From Heliocidaris erythrogramma (lineage: Eukaryota > Echinodermata > Echinoidea > Camarodonta > Echinometridae), in assembly GCA_025617745.1 (NCBI GenBank), contig CM046863.1, positions 14,574,875-14,638,874 of the forward strand: 64,000 nucleotides of DNA, in the 5' to 3' direction. The translations under genes were made by a program, and so were the position numbers. The notes below the pieces were generated by a model. That model saw nothing but the letters and a program-made list of their open reading frames with translations, searched no databases and was not told where the DNA came from. This document shows, one piece after another, positions 22,331 to 33,043 of this stretch. How positions within the stretch are numbered: the first letter of the stretch is position 1; every line of letters begins with the position of its first letter.

Positions 22331-22815
22331 ATTCATTACCAAATTATATTTCTGTTTGCATTAGCCAAATCTCATTTTCAAATAAATGTGAAACACTTTA
22401 CTTATCCAAATACTGACACAGTTTTATATACATCTGTTTGTACACTTATTGTAGTGGCATGTTGCTGTTCCTCTGTCGTATGTCTTTATCTTTGTTTCGT
22501 TTGAATTTGTTTGTATCCATGTCTTTCAATAACAGATTTGTTATAAATACCTATATGTCATTGTAATGTATATTTTCGGGAACTTGTTTTACAGGGCCTC
22601 GTGGCCTTATTTTAGTTTCCTTTTTTTCATTTTCGACTGGATAATTTGGTTTATCTTGCAATTTTCTTTTCTTTTATTGGAAGGCATGATATATTGTTGT
22701 ATAACTTTATTGATGTATTTTACCTTCATGAATATATATAATTTTTTATATATTGTAATGACTTGTTTTTCTTTTTTATGAAGATGGAAATAAATGAAAT
22801 GAATGAATGAATGAA

Positions 22816-23974
22816 CTATTTAAATAATGCTGAATCAGATTTACCCAAAAATTGTAAAGTTGCAATTTGCGATATTGCATACTAAATCGATGGTTGAAAT
22901 TTTCTTTGATATCTGGGTTTTTCTTTTAATTTGTCGTGCAAAAGCCAAACTTTATTTAATTTTTATCATTAAAGTTATCATTAATTATAACTGGAAACTG
23001 AATGATATATGTTATATGAACATTATAACATTTATATACAGTATATATCATTAGGGCTCATTATAAATTCACTATGCGGTCCACAAACATAGAATTTTCC
23101 TTTAAAAAAATATAAAGTCATGTGAATGCAGTGGGTCAATCTCCAGGAAGTGGAACATCATCAGAAAGTGAGAGAAATAAACAACAATATTCACTGATGA
23201 TGTGTCATGTATCCATATTGAGATAATGAAATTAACTCTTGGGAAGAGCAGACTTAAGTATTAAGAGGGTAATGTAAAGACAATACTCTGTACGATACTG
23301 CGTACTGTATTATGTAAACACAATAACACAACCAGGACTCGAGTGGAGTAATGTACATTTATCCCAATATGCAAGTCAATAAATGTGCAAATCTGTGCAA
23401 AAAATTTTACCACACAGACAGCACATTTAATCTTTGTTGGGGTATGTTTTTATCTTTTCAGAATGAAAGAGAGATGATTTTATCTTGTAATCTTGTAATC
23501 TATTACAAAAGAAATCCCTAGTTCTATACATGGAATTTAATTTATGGTCATTTATTATAACTTTCCTTGGGGTGTCGATCTGTGTTCATGATTGGGGGAT
23601 GACCGCCAAGGAGATTGTGTGGGAGGGGAGGGGGGGGGGGAATAATCCTTGCATTTTAAAGCATCCCGAAATGGTTTTCTGTGTGATTAAATGTTGTTAA
23701 ATAATGAATTTTGATAATTATTATTTTAAAGTTAATGTATCATAATTCTCACTTATTTAATCCAAAAATATTGGAGGGGGGTGGGGGGGGGATGATAATA
23801 CAGGCCACCCCCACCTGAAACTTCCGGGAGAGTATATACCCCCCCCCCCCCCCCACCCAGATCGACACTTTCTGATAACTGTTCCATGTTCTAACCAATG
23901 TTGTACATCTGACAGTCGGAGACATGCAAAAGTGGTACGTTCTGGTGGTGAACAGTTTCTCACTTAATATCCCC
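22816..23974. other. Unassigned AT-rich DNA with G-run block
   Basis: No gene. 23573-23869 is bounded by an 11-bp inverted pair (GTGTCGATCTG / CAGATCGACAC) and holds three G or C runs; it may be a small element, but evidence is thin. Confidence 0.4.
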
Positions 23975-24665
23975 GAAGTACCCCTTTCAGATAGGAAAAG
24001 TAAACCCTTTTACTTTAGAAAAGTGTCTCCTTTTTATACGGTGCCAGTTCCACGTTATTATCAAAATCTCTCTTACCAGCTATGATAAAAGCCACCTTTA
24101 AGGGGGATTACTATCCCTATATTCAAATCAAACAGATGATACATTTCCTCTTTCAAGTACCCCTTCCCCTCCCAATAGTTTCTTTATAATGTGTGTTTAT
24201 TGTTCAGTAGAATTGTTGGGAGTTCTGTTACATTACATCCAAGCACAGTAGAATAACTAATATAATAGCTAAACTATATAAATGTATCTAATTATTAATA
24301 AATATTCCCTTTTCACCTCTGAAAATGTCCCTTTTGTTAATACGTTCCTTTTTAATAAAACCCTATTAAAACCTGATAGGTGCCCCATTTCCTTTCATAA
24401 GTGCTTCTTTTCCTTTGCAACATTTTTTTAAAATTCTCATAAGCTGATAATAAGCACACCTTCATCTGTTATTCAAACTAATAATTCTGGGAGTTACCTG
24501 TTTTACTTAGACCAGAACCCATATTGTTTTTTTTTTAATAAAGTGATCCTTTCCCTTTAATAGGTGCTCCTTTTCATATCTGTTGGGTGCCCTATTTATC
24601 ATCAATAATATTGCCCATTTCATTCTGAGACATGGCGTTTTCCTTCCATTAAGTGCCGTGATAGA
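23975..24665. repeat. Degenerate GTGCCCCTTTT minisatellite
   Basis: Scattered units of the form GATAAGTGCCCCTTTTCC occur here with much divergence (near 24005, 24310-24410, 24540-24600, 24650). The same unit forms clearer arrays at 41455-41922 and 43835-44175. Low identity suggests an old array. Confidence 0.5.
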
Positions 24666-25021
24666 CCTTGCCAAAAACTTAGCAACACCTAACAAAACAT
24701 GAATACGGAGAAAAACATTTCCACGGACCACTACGTTTCGGGCAAACGGGGCGAATAGGTGTAGACGTAGCTTCGAGCGCGGTTGAGATAGCGGTTGCGT
24801 TTTATAATCGCACCTTTTTCACACCGAATCGCACCTTGTTTTTGTAAGCAGGACTAAGTACGTTTGTAACAAAATGAACGATGGTCTAGTTGTAAAACCA
24901 TGTTAGAGCAAGACATGAAAACTCCTGGTAGCGTCCCAAGAACGATGATTTACACACTTTTTGGGAAAGGATCCCAAAATTACATATTTTTTTCTTCAGA
25001 TGATACATTACAAGAGAAGGG

Positions 25022-25266
25022 GATAACACTATGAACATGACGAACAAAGAAGCGGACAATTTATGCTGCTCCTCATTGTACCCTTCACAATTGCACTGGT
25101 TAACAAAAGAACATCCATTCATTGCTATCCTGTAAAAATATGTAGAACAGGTGTCACATAATAGCAGTGAAGGGATGTCCTTTTGTCTACTAGAGATATT
25201 GTGGAGGTACAATGAGGAGCTGCATAAATTGTCCGCTCTCTTTGTCACCGTGTTCATAGTGTAAAG
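25022..25266. repeat. Long hairpin, about 105-bp arms with a short loop
   Basis: Arms of about 25022-25131 and 25160-25266 are inverted copies. Shared blocks: AACACTATGAACA, GCGGACAATTTATGC, GCTCCTCATTGTACC and ACAAAAGgACATCC. The loop is about 30 bp. By eye the arms match at roughly 80%, with small indels. The minus-strand reading 24886-25473 across it is low-complexity. Confidence 0.75.
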
Positions 25267-25635
25267 AGGATAAATAACAAATAGAATAACAACGAGGAAA
25301 AGAGAGAAAAAGGAAGAGAAAGGAATCAAGCACAGCAAATATAACGGCAAGAAAGAGAGAGAAAGAAAACAAGCGCTAAACGATAACAAGGAAGAGACAG
25401 AGACAACATCAACCAAAAATAAAAGCAAAAATGATAATAGCAAGGAAAAGAGAAAGGGGAAAAAAGAGATCAACAGAGAAACAAAGAAATAGAAGAGAGA
25501 AAAGCGATGAAAAAGGACTCTGTCAGAAATTAAGCAAATAAAAGAAAAAGGGGCTTGGAACTCTGTATATTAATTGTAAAAAAGGAAAACTCTAGATTTT
25601 CGATACACGAGTTTGCTAACCGGCTAGAAATCATA
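25267..25635. other. A/G-rich low-complexity stretch
   Basis: GAAAGAGAGAAAG-type purine-rich sequence on the plus strand to about 25550, then AT-rich sequence up to the Tc1 target TA at 25634. No gene. Confidence 0.6.
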
Positions 25636-27293
25636 CAGGGTTGGAAAAAAGTTTGGAATATTTTTTTGGCGATTAGTATGTCTGATTTTAAATGCTAGTT
25701 TCTACTATATTGTGATGAATAATTCATCCAAATCGGAATAACTGTTGAATGAAGTCTACTGTTCCATCTTGTACCAAAGATTACGTAATATTGTTAAACA
25801 TGTTACAATGGCTGACCAATGAACCACATGTTGTTAGATTTGCTCTATTTGTGGTTGAACATCTTGTTATACATTTCTGTACTTCACGTGGAATTTTGAA
25901 AAAGCTACGTGCAGTTTGTAGTCATTACCTTGTGCAAACGAAAGTTGATAACATGGTGCGTCAATTTAGCGACCACATGTACAACAGGTCATTACCCTGC
26001 GCAATGGCGGTTGGAAGCAAAGGGACATCGCTCTTGCATTAGGTATGACACAGGGGGCAGTGTCAAAAATTATACAGAGGCATCGAGAGACTGGGACACC
26101 CACTCCTAGACCAAGGTCAGGTAGGCCTCGGATTACAACAGCAAGGGAAGACCGATCCCTCTTCAGACTTTGCTGCAATGGACGCACGAAGTCTGCAAGT
26201 CATTTGAGAGAGGAGTGGATGAGGTTCATAAACATCCCTGTTACCAGGAAACTTGTGAACAATAGACTCTTAAGTGCTGGTCTTTTTGCTAGACGTCCAG
26301 TAAGAAAACCGATACTACTGCAAAGACACCGCACTGCACGCCTGCGTTGGGCACAGCGGTATCGTCATCTTCAGATTGCTCACTGGGAACATGTGATCTT
26401 CAGCGATGAGTCTCGCTTTCTCTTGCATAGGGTAGATGGTCGAATAAGAGTGCGCAGACTGACTGGGCAACAACTCCTTGAGGATTGTGTCCTACCTAGA
26501 GTACAAGGAGGTGGTGGTGGGGTCACCATCTGGGGCGCTTTTCACAGCGGAGCAAAATGCGATCTTTACATGCTCGAGGGCCATATGAACCAGGAGCAGT
26601 ACATACATGTCTTGCAAACGGTAATGCTCCCATTCGCTAGAAGGGACTTCCGAGCGAACTTTGTCTTCCAAGACGACAACGCTCCCGCACACAGAGCGCG
26701 ACGGGTGACCGAATTCCTTGATAACGAGAACGTGGATCACATGGACTGGCCAGCTTTAAGTCCTGACATGAACCCGATAGAACATTTGTGGGCAGATTTG
26801 TCTCGCCGATTAGGAGAGATGGTCAACCAACCAACAACTATAGCTGAACTCAGAGCGGCAATTGTAGCTTGCTGGCAAGATATCCCCCAGAACACCCTGA
26901 GGACCCTTGTTGCAGGAATGCCACGCCGTGTACGTGCTCTTCAGTTGGCTAGAGGAGGTCACACGAAATACTGATGTATATTTTCATAAAGAGGGATGTT
27001 TATCCGATGCAAGAATGAGACTTTTGAGGACTTCGGTATAGCAATTAAACTGTATCTGATTATTTAACTTTTTCGTTAGACATTTGCAAAAGCAGCAAAT
27101 ATACGCTTCCGAATTCCAAGTGGACCTCTGCACTGTGTGATAAGCCTGATTTTTAATGTTGTGCTTTTAAAGTTAAAAAGGGACACATATCTTTTATGTG
27201 AACCTCAAAGAAGAACTTAAAATGACGAGGGATATGTTTAAGACAAGAAATAATTCTTGGAATAAAAATATTCCAAACTTTTTTCCAACCCTG
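25636..27293 (+). mobile_element. Tc1-like DNA transposon, 1,658 bp
   Basis: Termini are perfect inverted repeats for about 30 bp beginning CAGGGTTGGAAAAAAGTTTG (25636) and ending with its complement (27293). A TA dinucleotide flanks each side (25634-25635, 27294-27295), the Tc1/mariner target duplication. The single gene lies in the middle, on the plus strand. Length is typical of the family. It is nearly intact, with one N-terminal frameshift in the transposase. Confidence 0.95.
25954..26974 (+). pseudogene. Tc1-like transposase (DD34E) with N-terminal frameshift
   Basis: From Met 26045 an open frame of 309 codons carries the second half of the DNA-binding region (MTQGAVSKIIQRHRETGTPT, GRPRITT) and the full DDE core: IFSDESRF (Asp 121), FQDDNAPAHR (Asp 211), NPIEHLW (Glu 246), counted from that Met. 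Spacing is 34 residues, as in Tc1. A Gly-rich VQGGGGGVTIWGAF lies between. Upstream, MVRQFSD begins at 25954 in another frame, while the same protein frame reads GGWKQRDIALALG just before 26045. About two extra bases (or one lost) near 25977 break the first helix-turn-helix, giving about 340 residues if continuous. It cuts and pastes the element at TA sites in functional relatives. Confidence 0.9.
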
Positions 27294-27535
27294 TAATAAT
27301 ATTGTCCGCAGGTGCGAAGCTCTTCTACGTCAACTTACTTACTTCCAATCAACTTTCGCTTTAAACAACCTCATTTCCTTTAAGGTAGTTTTTTTCATTC
27401 ACCCGTTTTGCGAATATCTACTTTTTTTCGTTGCTTCTTTTGCAGAAGTGCTCTTCCGTAGAGGCCGTACCCCCCCCCCCCCCGTCCTCATTATGAAACA
27501 GACAATAACCTTAACTCAGCGTGTGTAAAAGTTCA

Positions 27536-27580
27536 AAAGCATGAATAGATTTCCTGTCCTTTCGTTACAGATCATAACAC
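27536..27580. repeat. Fragment of dispersed repeat R1 (copy 3)
   Basis: AAAGCATGAATAGATTTCCT and the following bases match 12229-12270 of R1 copy 2 and the equivalent part of copy 1. Too short to define boundaries. Confidence 0.55.
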
Positions 27581-28415
27581 AGCAATTCCAAAGGAATGTT
27601 TAAATGGCAAGGGATCGAGCCTTCAGCTCAGATAAACCATCGATTGTTTTTATTCGCTTTCATGATAATCCCCAACTTCATCTTCTCACCTGCTACACGA
27701 TCCGCTATTACAGAACTGAAAACGTCGGTTTACTTTGGTGACATTGTATCAGTGATGGAGGTTACTGGTTAAATGAGGGGTCTTCTAAACAACAAAGCTT
27801 CTGAAATCATGAAGCTCCTGTTCTTTCAGGGCAATTGCCGACGGAAATATTTCAATCGGCAAGTACTTACAAAAAAAAAGGAATGTTACAATACGATTAT
27901 TATGATTTCCGAGTCAAGTGCACGGTGTGTCAAACACAAATAGATAATTCCCTATGCTTTTTTGTTTACACCTCGGCCCCTTTCTCATGTTCTGCATATT
28001 CGAAACCAATTATCCCCCCCCCCCCACCTCCCCAAACCATGAATACACCCATGTTGCCCCTATCATAGGACCCTGTGACCATCATGATAATAATAATCAA
28101 AATAACATTACGATGATAAGAGACGGAAGAATCCAATGGTGTAAGGACAAAAGGGGAGGGAAAAGGTGATATTCATTATCGTAATGTGTGGGGTCTTTTC
28201 TTTTCATCTGGCTTTCCTTCATAAGCCATAATATGTTCCCAAGTCACAAGAGCAGAAAATAGGGAAATGAAAACTAAGAAAAGAAAGGGAAGACGAAAAA
28301 ACGTCGAGTAACCTCCTACTCAAGCCTCATCTACCCAAACCTTCGCTACTCAATCCATCGCTGCTCATCCATCGATCATCAACCAAGTCTTCTCATCTCA
28401 TCTCATCTGGTCTAC

Positions 28416-28451
28416 AGTCCTTTTCAGGGCTTCACCCATTGTCACGAAAGA
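28416..28451 (+). promoter_or_regulatory. Histone-type 3' end signal candidate
   Basis: A 6-bp stem (AGTCCT / AGGGCT, one G-U pair) closes the loop TTTC at 28422-28425, followed by TCACCCA. Eleven bases downstream is CACGAAAGA (28443-28451), one base from the sea urchin histone downstream element CAAGAAAGA. This is the layout of replication-dependent histone 3' ends. No histone reading frame was found upstream, so it is a relic, an unrelated look-alike, or borrowed by another transcript. Confidence 0.4.
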
Positions 28452-28593
28452 ATATTTCTTCTTTTCTCTCTTGTCATCCTTTCTCGTCTATCCATTTCTA
28501 ATTTCCTTTTCCCTTTCCTCCTACCAACACACATGGTGAACCGTAAACCTTCTCCACGTTATAAGCTCCACCATGCAAACCTTCAAAGATCAT

Positions 28594-29735
28594 CTATATA
28601 AGTTTTGTTCTTCATGTAATATTTTATTTGGCAATCAATATGGGTTTCCCTCTTGTCACTCCGCATCGTTGGCTCTTGTTGATTTTATTGATAAAGTTTC
28701 ACATGCGATAGATTCCAAGAATATGATTGGTTTATTCCTTGATTTATGTAAAGCCTTTGATACCTTGGATCATTCTATTTTGTTGAATAAATTAGAAACT
28801 TACGGTGTTCGTGGAATTTTGTTATCATTATTTAGAAGTTATTTATCTAATCGCTCTCAGTTTATTAATTTTGACAATCATAAATCTTCGTATATGCCGA
28901 TTCGATGCGGAGTGCCCCAGGGTTCTATACTTGGCCCGTTACTTTTCTTGATTTATATTAATGACATTATTAGTTCCTCGCAACTATTGCATTTCATTTT
29001 ATTTGCAGACGACACCAGTGTGTTCATTTCATGATTGGTTGGTGAACAATAAATTGGTATTAAATGTAAAAAAAGACACAATTTATTATATTTACTAAGA
29101 GAAAAATTGATGGCAATAATCTGTCTGTTAGTTTCAATGGTCAAAATGTATCTCGGACTTCTGTTGTTAAATTTCTTGGTGTATACATTGATGAAAAATT
29201 GACTTGGCATGAACATATTGGTGTCGTGTGTAATCGCATTGCAAAATGTGTGGGTGTTCTTTTTCGATTAAAACATTTCCCCAGATATATTTTAATTATG
29301 TTATATCACTCAATGATTTTGTCTCACATTAATTATTGTAACACTGCTTGGGCTAATGGGAATGATTACTTCATGTCTAGATTATTAATACTTCAGAAAA
29401 AAGCAATTCATATAATTTACAATGTGCCGTATAATACCCACTCATTACCAATTTTCAATTAGTTAAATATTTTAAATGTATATGATATAAATATTGCCAT
29501 TTTTATGTTTATATGTTCAAAAGGTCTATTACCGCCTAACATAATTTCAAAATTTTCCTTAAATTGTAGTATCCATGATTACAAGACTCGTAATTCCTCC
29601 AATTTGCATTTACCCCAAATTAGAACAAATGTTTTTAAAAATTCAATCTTTTATAAAGGTCCCGTAGTATGGAACAATATCCCAATAACTTTAAGAGATA
29701 TCCCTTTTTTGAAGAGTTTTAACAATATATTTTAA
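28594..29735 (+). pseudogene. LINE-A2 reverse transcriptase C-terminal half, broken
   Basis: Shows YGFPSCHSASLALVDF, AFDTLDHSILLNKLE, GVPQGSILGPLLF and FADD (29002-29013). Of these, SCH and DLCKAF differ from LINE-A1 (SGH, DLSKAF). A 57-bp deletion and an extra A then shift the frame. The C-terminal region resumes at FLGVYIDEKLTWHEHIGVVC (29160 on), and LQKKAIHIIYNVPY, then a stop at 29460 and a last segment YKTRNSSNLHLPQ to 29735. Non-functional. Confidence 0.88.
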
Positions 29736-30070
29736 ATCCCATCATGTGAGTATGTATGAGATCGATTGATTTGATTTGCTTTCTCTCTGTATATGCTTCT
29801 TTCTCTCTGTTTGTGTTTGTGTGTATCTGATTTACTTGCTTTATGTTTTATCTAAGGTGTCAACGTTTCATAAGGCTAAATGCTCTTTTTGTTGACCCCC
29901 ATTCCCATAAAATGTCTCTCGTTAATTGTTTTTTTAATGTACATCATGTACATCATATAATCATGTACCTTAAGTTTGTTTTATGTCACAATTGTTATCT
30001 CATGCATCATAGTTATTTCTGTATTTTTATTGAGAATGAAATAAAATGAATTGAATTGAATTGAATTGAT
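28594..30070 (+). mobile_element. LINE-A2, 5'-truncated copy of the LINE-A family
   Basis: Starts abruptly inside the reverse transcriptase and matches LINE-A1 from about 6825 with few differences. It goes on past the point where LINE-A1 is cut, so it supplies the missing 3' half. It ends AATAAAATGAATTGAATTGA followed by further GAATT units. Compared with LINE-A1 it lacks about 57 bp just after the FADD box (junction near 29030), apparently a deletion between short repeats. Confidence 0.9.
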
Positions 30071-30391
30071 TTGCAGTGAAAACGTCAAACTTGCTAACAT
30101 TTTCCCACTAATTGTTTAGAGGAGGGTTTCAAAAAATAAATACATTACGCAATAGAAGGGCCTCGCATTGGTGAATCCAATAACTGGCCAAAATTATAAT
30201 AACAAGAACAATAATAACAAAATTATGAACAACAAAATATATACACAATAAACGAATACAAAAAGTTGATAAATACAAAAAGTTGATAAATACAATTACA
30301 CATTTACAGACAAACTTTCTCAATTGTGGGAATTCAAATTCAACTTTTAAAAATTATTTAAAACTTGTGACAGAGTAGGATTCTTATCATT
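30071..30391. other. Short AT-rich gap between two LINE fragments
   Basis: AT-rich, with a small repeat of AAAAAGTTGATAAATAC near 30258-30296. No gene. Confidence 0.6.
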
Positions 30392-31488
30392 GCGGGTTCA
30401 AGTGTTCATATTGCTTTTCTTGATCTTGCTAGGGCATTCGACAGTGTGTCCCATGAACTTTTAAGAACAAAACTACAAGTATACGGTGTGAAATCAACTA
30501 ATTTAAATTGGATAATGAATTTTTTACAAAAAGATCGCAAAGAGTTGTTATTAATGGTGAATTTTCTTCATGGATTGATGTTAAATCTGGTGTTGCTTAA
30601 GGTACAATTTTGGGTCCGGCGTTATTTCTATGTTTTATTAATGATATATCTACTAACATCGCCTCTACCATTATATTATATGCTGATTATTGTATTTTAT
30701 ATCGTCGTATTTCTACTTTAGATGATTGTAAAATTTTACCAAATGATCTGGACGTTTTAAATCAGCGGTCTAAGGCATGGATGCTTGATTTTAATTTATC
30801 TAAATGCAAGATCATGACGATGTCTCGGAAGCTTCATGATATAGCTTACGCATATACTATTGGTGGTCAGAAGCTACAAAATACAATGTCAGAGAAATAT
30901 TTAGGTCTTATGATCAACAATACTTTAAATTGGAATGATCATTGTTCTGAATTACATGTGAAGTGCAATAGACTTGTTGGTATTATACGGAGGAACTTTG
31001 TTGACTGTCCAAAATCTGTTTTAACAAATCTTTATGAATCTTTAGTACGCTCACGTTTGGATTATTGTTGTATAGCATGGGATCCATATAGAAATTCACA
31101 AAAACAACTGGTTGAACGAATTCAAAAACGCTATTTAAGAATGATGTGCAAAGACTGGAGCACTAGTTATGATACTTTATTACAAAAGTTAAGTATGAAT
31201 ACATTAGAGAATAGACGAAAGTACCTCCGACTTGTGTTTTATTATAAGCTTGTTAATGATTTAATAGATATAGGACATAAAGACAGGTGCACACCTGCGA
31301 ACAGAATTGGAAGAAACGATCATAACTTAAAGATGCATGTACCCTTCGCAAGAACAGATTATTATATGAACTCATTTTATCCTAAAACCATGAATGATTG
31401 GAACAAACTTCCCAAATATGTAGTCAATATGAAAACTCTTAGCATGTTTAAAAAAGCGTTAAATAACCATCTCAACCCACATAGTTAA
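30392..31488 (+). pseudogene. LINE-C reverse transcriptase C-terminal half
   Basis: AFLDLARAFDSVSHELLRTK is in one frame. A stop/frameshift near 30598 moves the rest to another, open from 30610 to 31488 (292 codons): GPALFLCFINDIST, then YADY at 30679-30690 where YADD is expected. Next come LNLSKCKIM-like and KYLGLMINNTLNWNDHCSEL blocks, then RSRLDYCCIAWDP, RIQKRYLRMMCKDWSTSY and a tail with WNKLPKYVVNMKTLSMFKK. The second catalytic Asp is Tyr (TAT for GAT), which would abolish polymerisation. Confidence 0.88.
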
Positions 31489-31752
31489 TTTCACAGATGC
31501 TATACCTCAACTAAGTAATTTTGTACTCTGCAATACTACAGTGTTTTTACTTGCAATCATCATTGTTGTCTATCGTTTACAAAATAATAATCATTTTAAA
31601 TAATACTTTGTGCAATATGTTTATGATATTGAATCTACTTGTTGTTTATATCCGGGAAACAGACTTGTATGGGTTGGTCAAACCTTTTTTTGTTTTCCCG
31701 AGACATGTTTTTATAATGTCTAAATAAATTCAAATCAAATCAAATCAAATCA
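30392..31752 (+). mobile_element. LINE-C, 5'-truncated non-LTR retrotransposon
   Basis: Begins inside the reverse transcriptase (VHIAFLDLARAFDSV) and ends with AATAAATTC and five to six CAAAT units (about 31723-31752). This is a different family from LINE-A: the thumb and C-terminal regions are not alignable by eye beyond the general motifs. Confidence 0.85.
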
Positions 31753-32993
31753 TTGCAGCATAATAAAATTCAACATAAAGACATGAATTAGATATCATAA
31801 ACAATAGGCGAGCCAGTAAGTTAAAAATGCAAATCTCATGTTGTAACATATAAATGCAAATATAATTTTAAAATATGAAATACAAGGCATCTATTACCCA
31901 TCTATAAACATGCGGGGTTCACATAAAGGAAGAGAACCCGCTGATTTCCTCTGTACGACTGGCCTCTTTATTGATAAAGGCATATCAGAAAAGACAGACC
32001 ACTTATCTCCAGTGACGAATTAAGTCCTAGTTATCGTCTGGGCGGGTGTAAAGATGCAGCAGGTAGAGGGTGACTGTTTCGTTTAGGCCGGCCGCGGCCG
32101 GACGATCTAATTGAGACACAGCTTTCTGACGCTCGGTTTCCATTCGAGAGGCGGCGGCCGGCTGCAGCCGGCTGAGCTAATGTTTTCTAGCTTTTTCTGA
32201 AGCTTGGCTTCCATCCGGGAGGCCGCTGCCGGCGCATACTTTCGGCGGCAGCCAGCTGAGCTATTAAAAAAAATGCAGCCGGACGCATAAGTGCAGCTGG
32301 CTGCAGCGAGCATGGTATAGAAATATTTGATGCCTCGCCTAAAAAAGATTCGCCAAAAGCCCCCCGGATCCACCACTGGGTGTCACAGCCCGCTATATTA
32401 TGCTCGCTTGGAAATTAAAAGAATATACAGACCCTCACACTCCACTGCACACTGTGATGTAAAGAGAGAAACAAATAGGATTATTTGAATCTATCCTGAG
32501 ATGACTTCAAAATGTAAGGTATATAATGTCTAAAACTTATGCATTCACTTAAACGTTTCCATATATACCTTTCCCTTTTCCTTAAAAGTGTGTTTTTCCC
32601 CTGTTAATGCCCCCTTGTGCATGCCCTTTCCCCCCGAAGTTCTTTTTCTGCTGATGTCTAATTTACCCCCCCCCCCCCCCCCCCCCTCCCCTCCCCAATC
32701 ACGAGACGCTTTGCCGCCCTGGTTTGTGACCAATATTGATTACTTGCCAACTCGTGATTTAATTATACCGTATTTAGTTGCCAGCTTACCTCAATGAATA
32801 TCATCCATATATATATATATATATATATGTATATGATCTTTGTGTGACTTTCAAAAATAAACTTCAAAATTACGGTCCTTATTTTAGATGTCAATCCACA
32901 AAGTTACACGAACTATTATGGGATATTTATTTAATACGGGTCATATTTTTCTTTTGCAATCCTGTAGTCTCATTAGTACATGGATGTTATCCA
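31753..32993. other. Unassigned DNA with GC-rich repeats, C run and (TA)n
   Basis: AT-rich except for a GC-rich repeat block (32080-32330). A C run of about 20 lies at 32667-32686 and a (TA)n tract at about 32806-32828. No gene; ORFs over the C run are artefacts. Confidence 0.5.
32080..32330. repeat. GC-rich degenerate tandem repeat
   Basis: Two units with spacing of about 75 bp share GGTTTCCATTCGAGAGGC or its variant, a CCGGCTG/GCGGC palindromic patch and a CTGAGCTA block. A third partial unit (GCAGCCGGACGCATAAG) follows. Much richer in G+C than its surroundings. Confidence 0.6.
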
Positions 32994-33004
32994 CATTCCA
33001 CATT
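32994..33004. repeat. Target duplication (3' side) of LINE-D
   Basis: CATTCCACATT, repeated exactly at 37554-37564 on the other side of the element. Confidence 0.85.
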
Positions 33005-33043
33005 CGTCGGCATCCGTTCGTCTCGGGAGACGATGATGTAGCG

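Larger units (their letters stand above)
18814..22815 (+). mobile_element. LINE-B, decayed APE-type non-LTR retrotransposon
   Basis: An ORF1 C-terminal fragment is followed by a heavily frameshifted ORF2, then a 3' UTR ending in ATGAAATGAATGAATGAATG (near 22795). The similar order and motif set to LINE-A place it in the same broad group, but the protein differs a lot. The 5' end is truncated within ORF1. Confidence 0.85.
27294..28593. other. Unassigned region with R1 fragment and histone-like 3' signal
   Basis: Holds C runs at about 27470-27484 and 28016-28027, a short R1 match (27536-27580), a stem-loop discussed separately (28416-28451) and C/T-rich DNA up to the LINE-A2 junction. The small ORFs at 27835-28169 cross a C run and are not supported. 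Confidence 0.5.

Noticed and set aside
23573-23869. 11-bp inverted pair around G/C runs
   Set aside because: Too short to claim an element without more copies.
24886-25473. 195-codon minus-strand ORF
   Set aside because: Half is complement of a GA-rich stretch and half is the hairpin; hydrophobic low-complexity sequence with no family signal.
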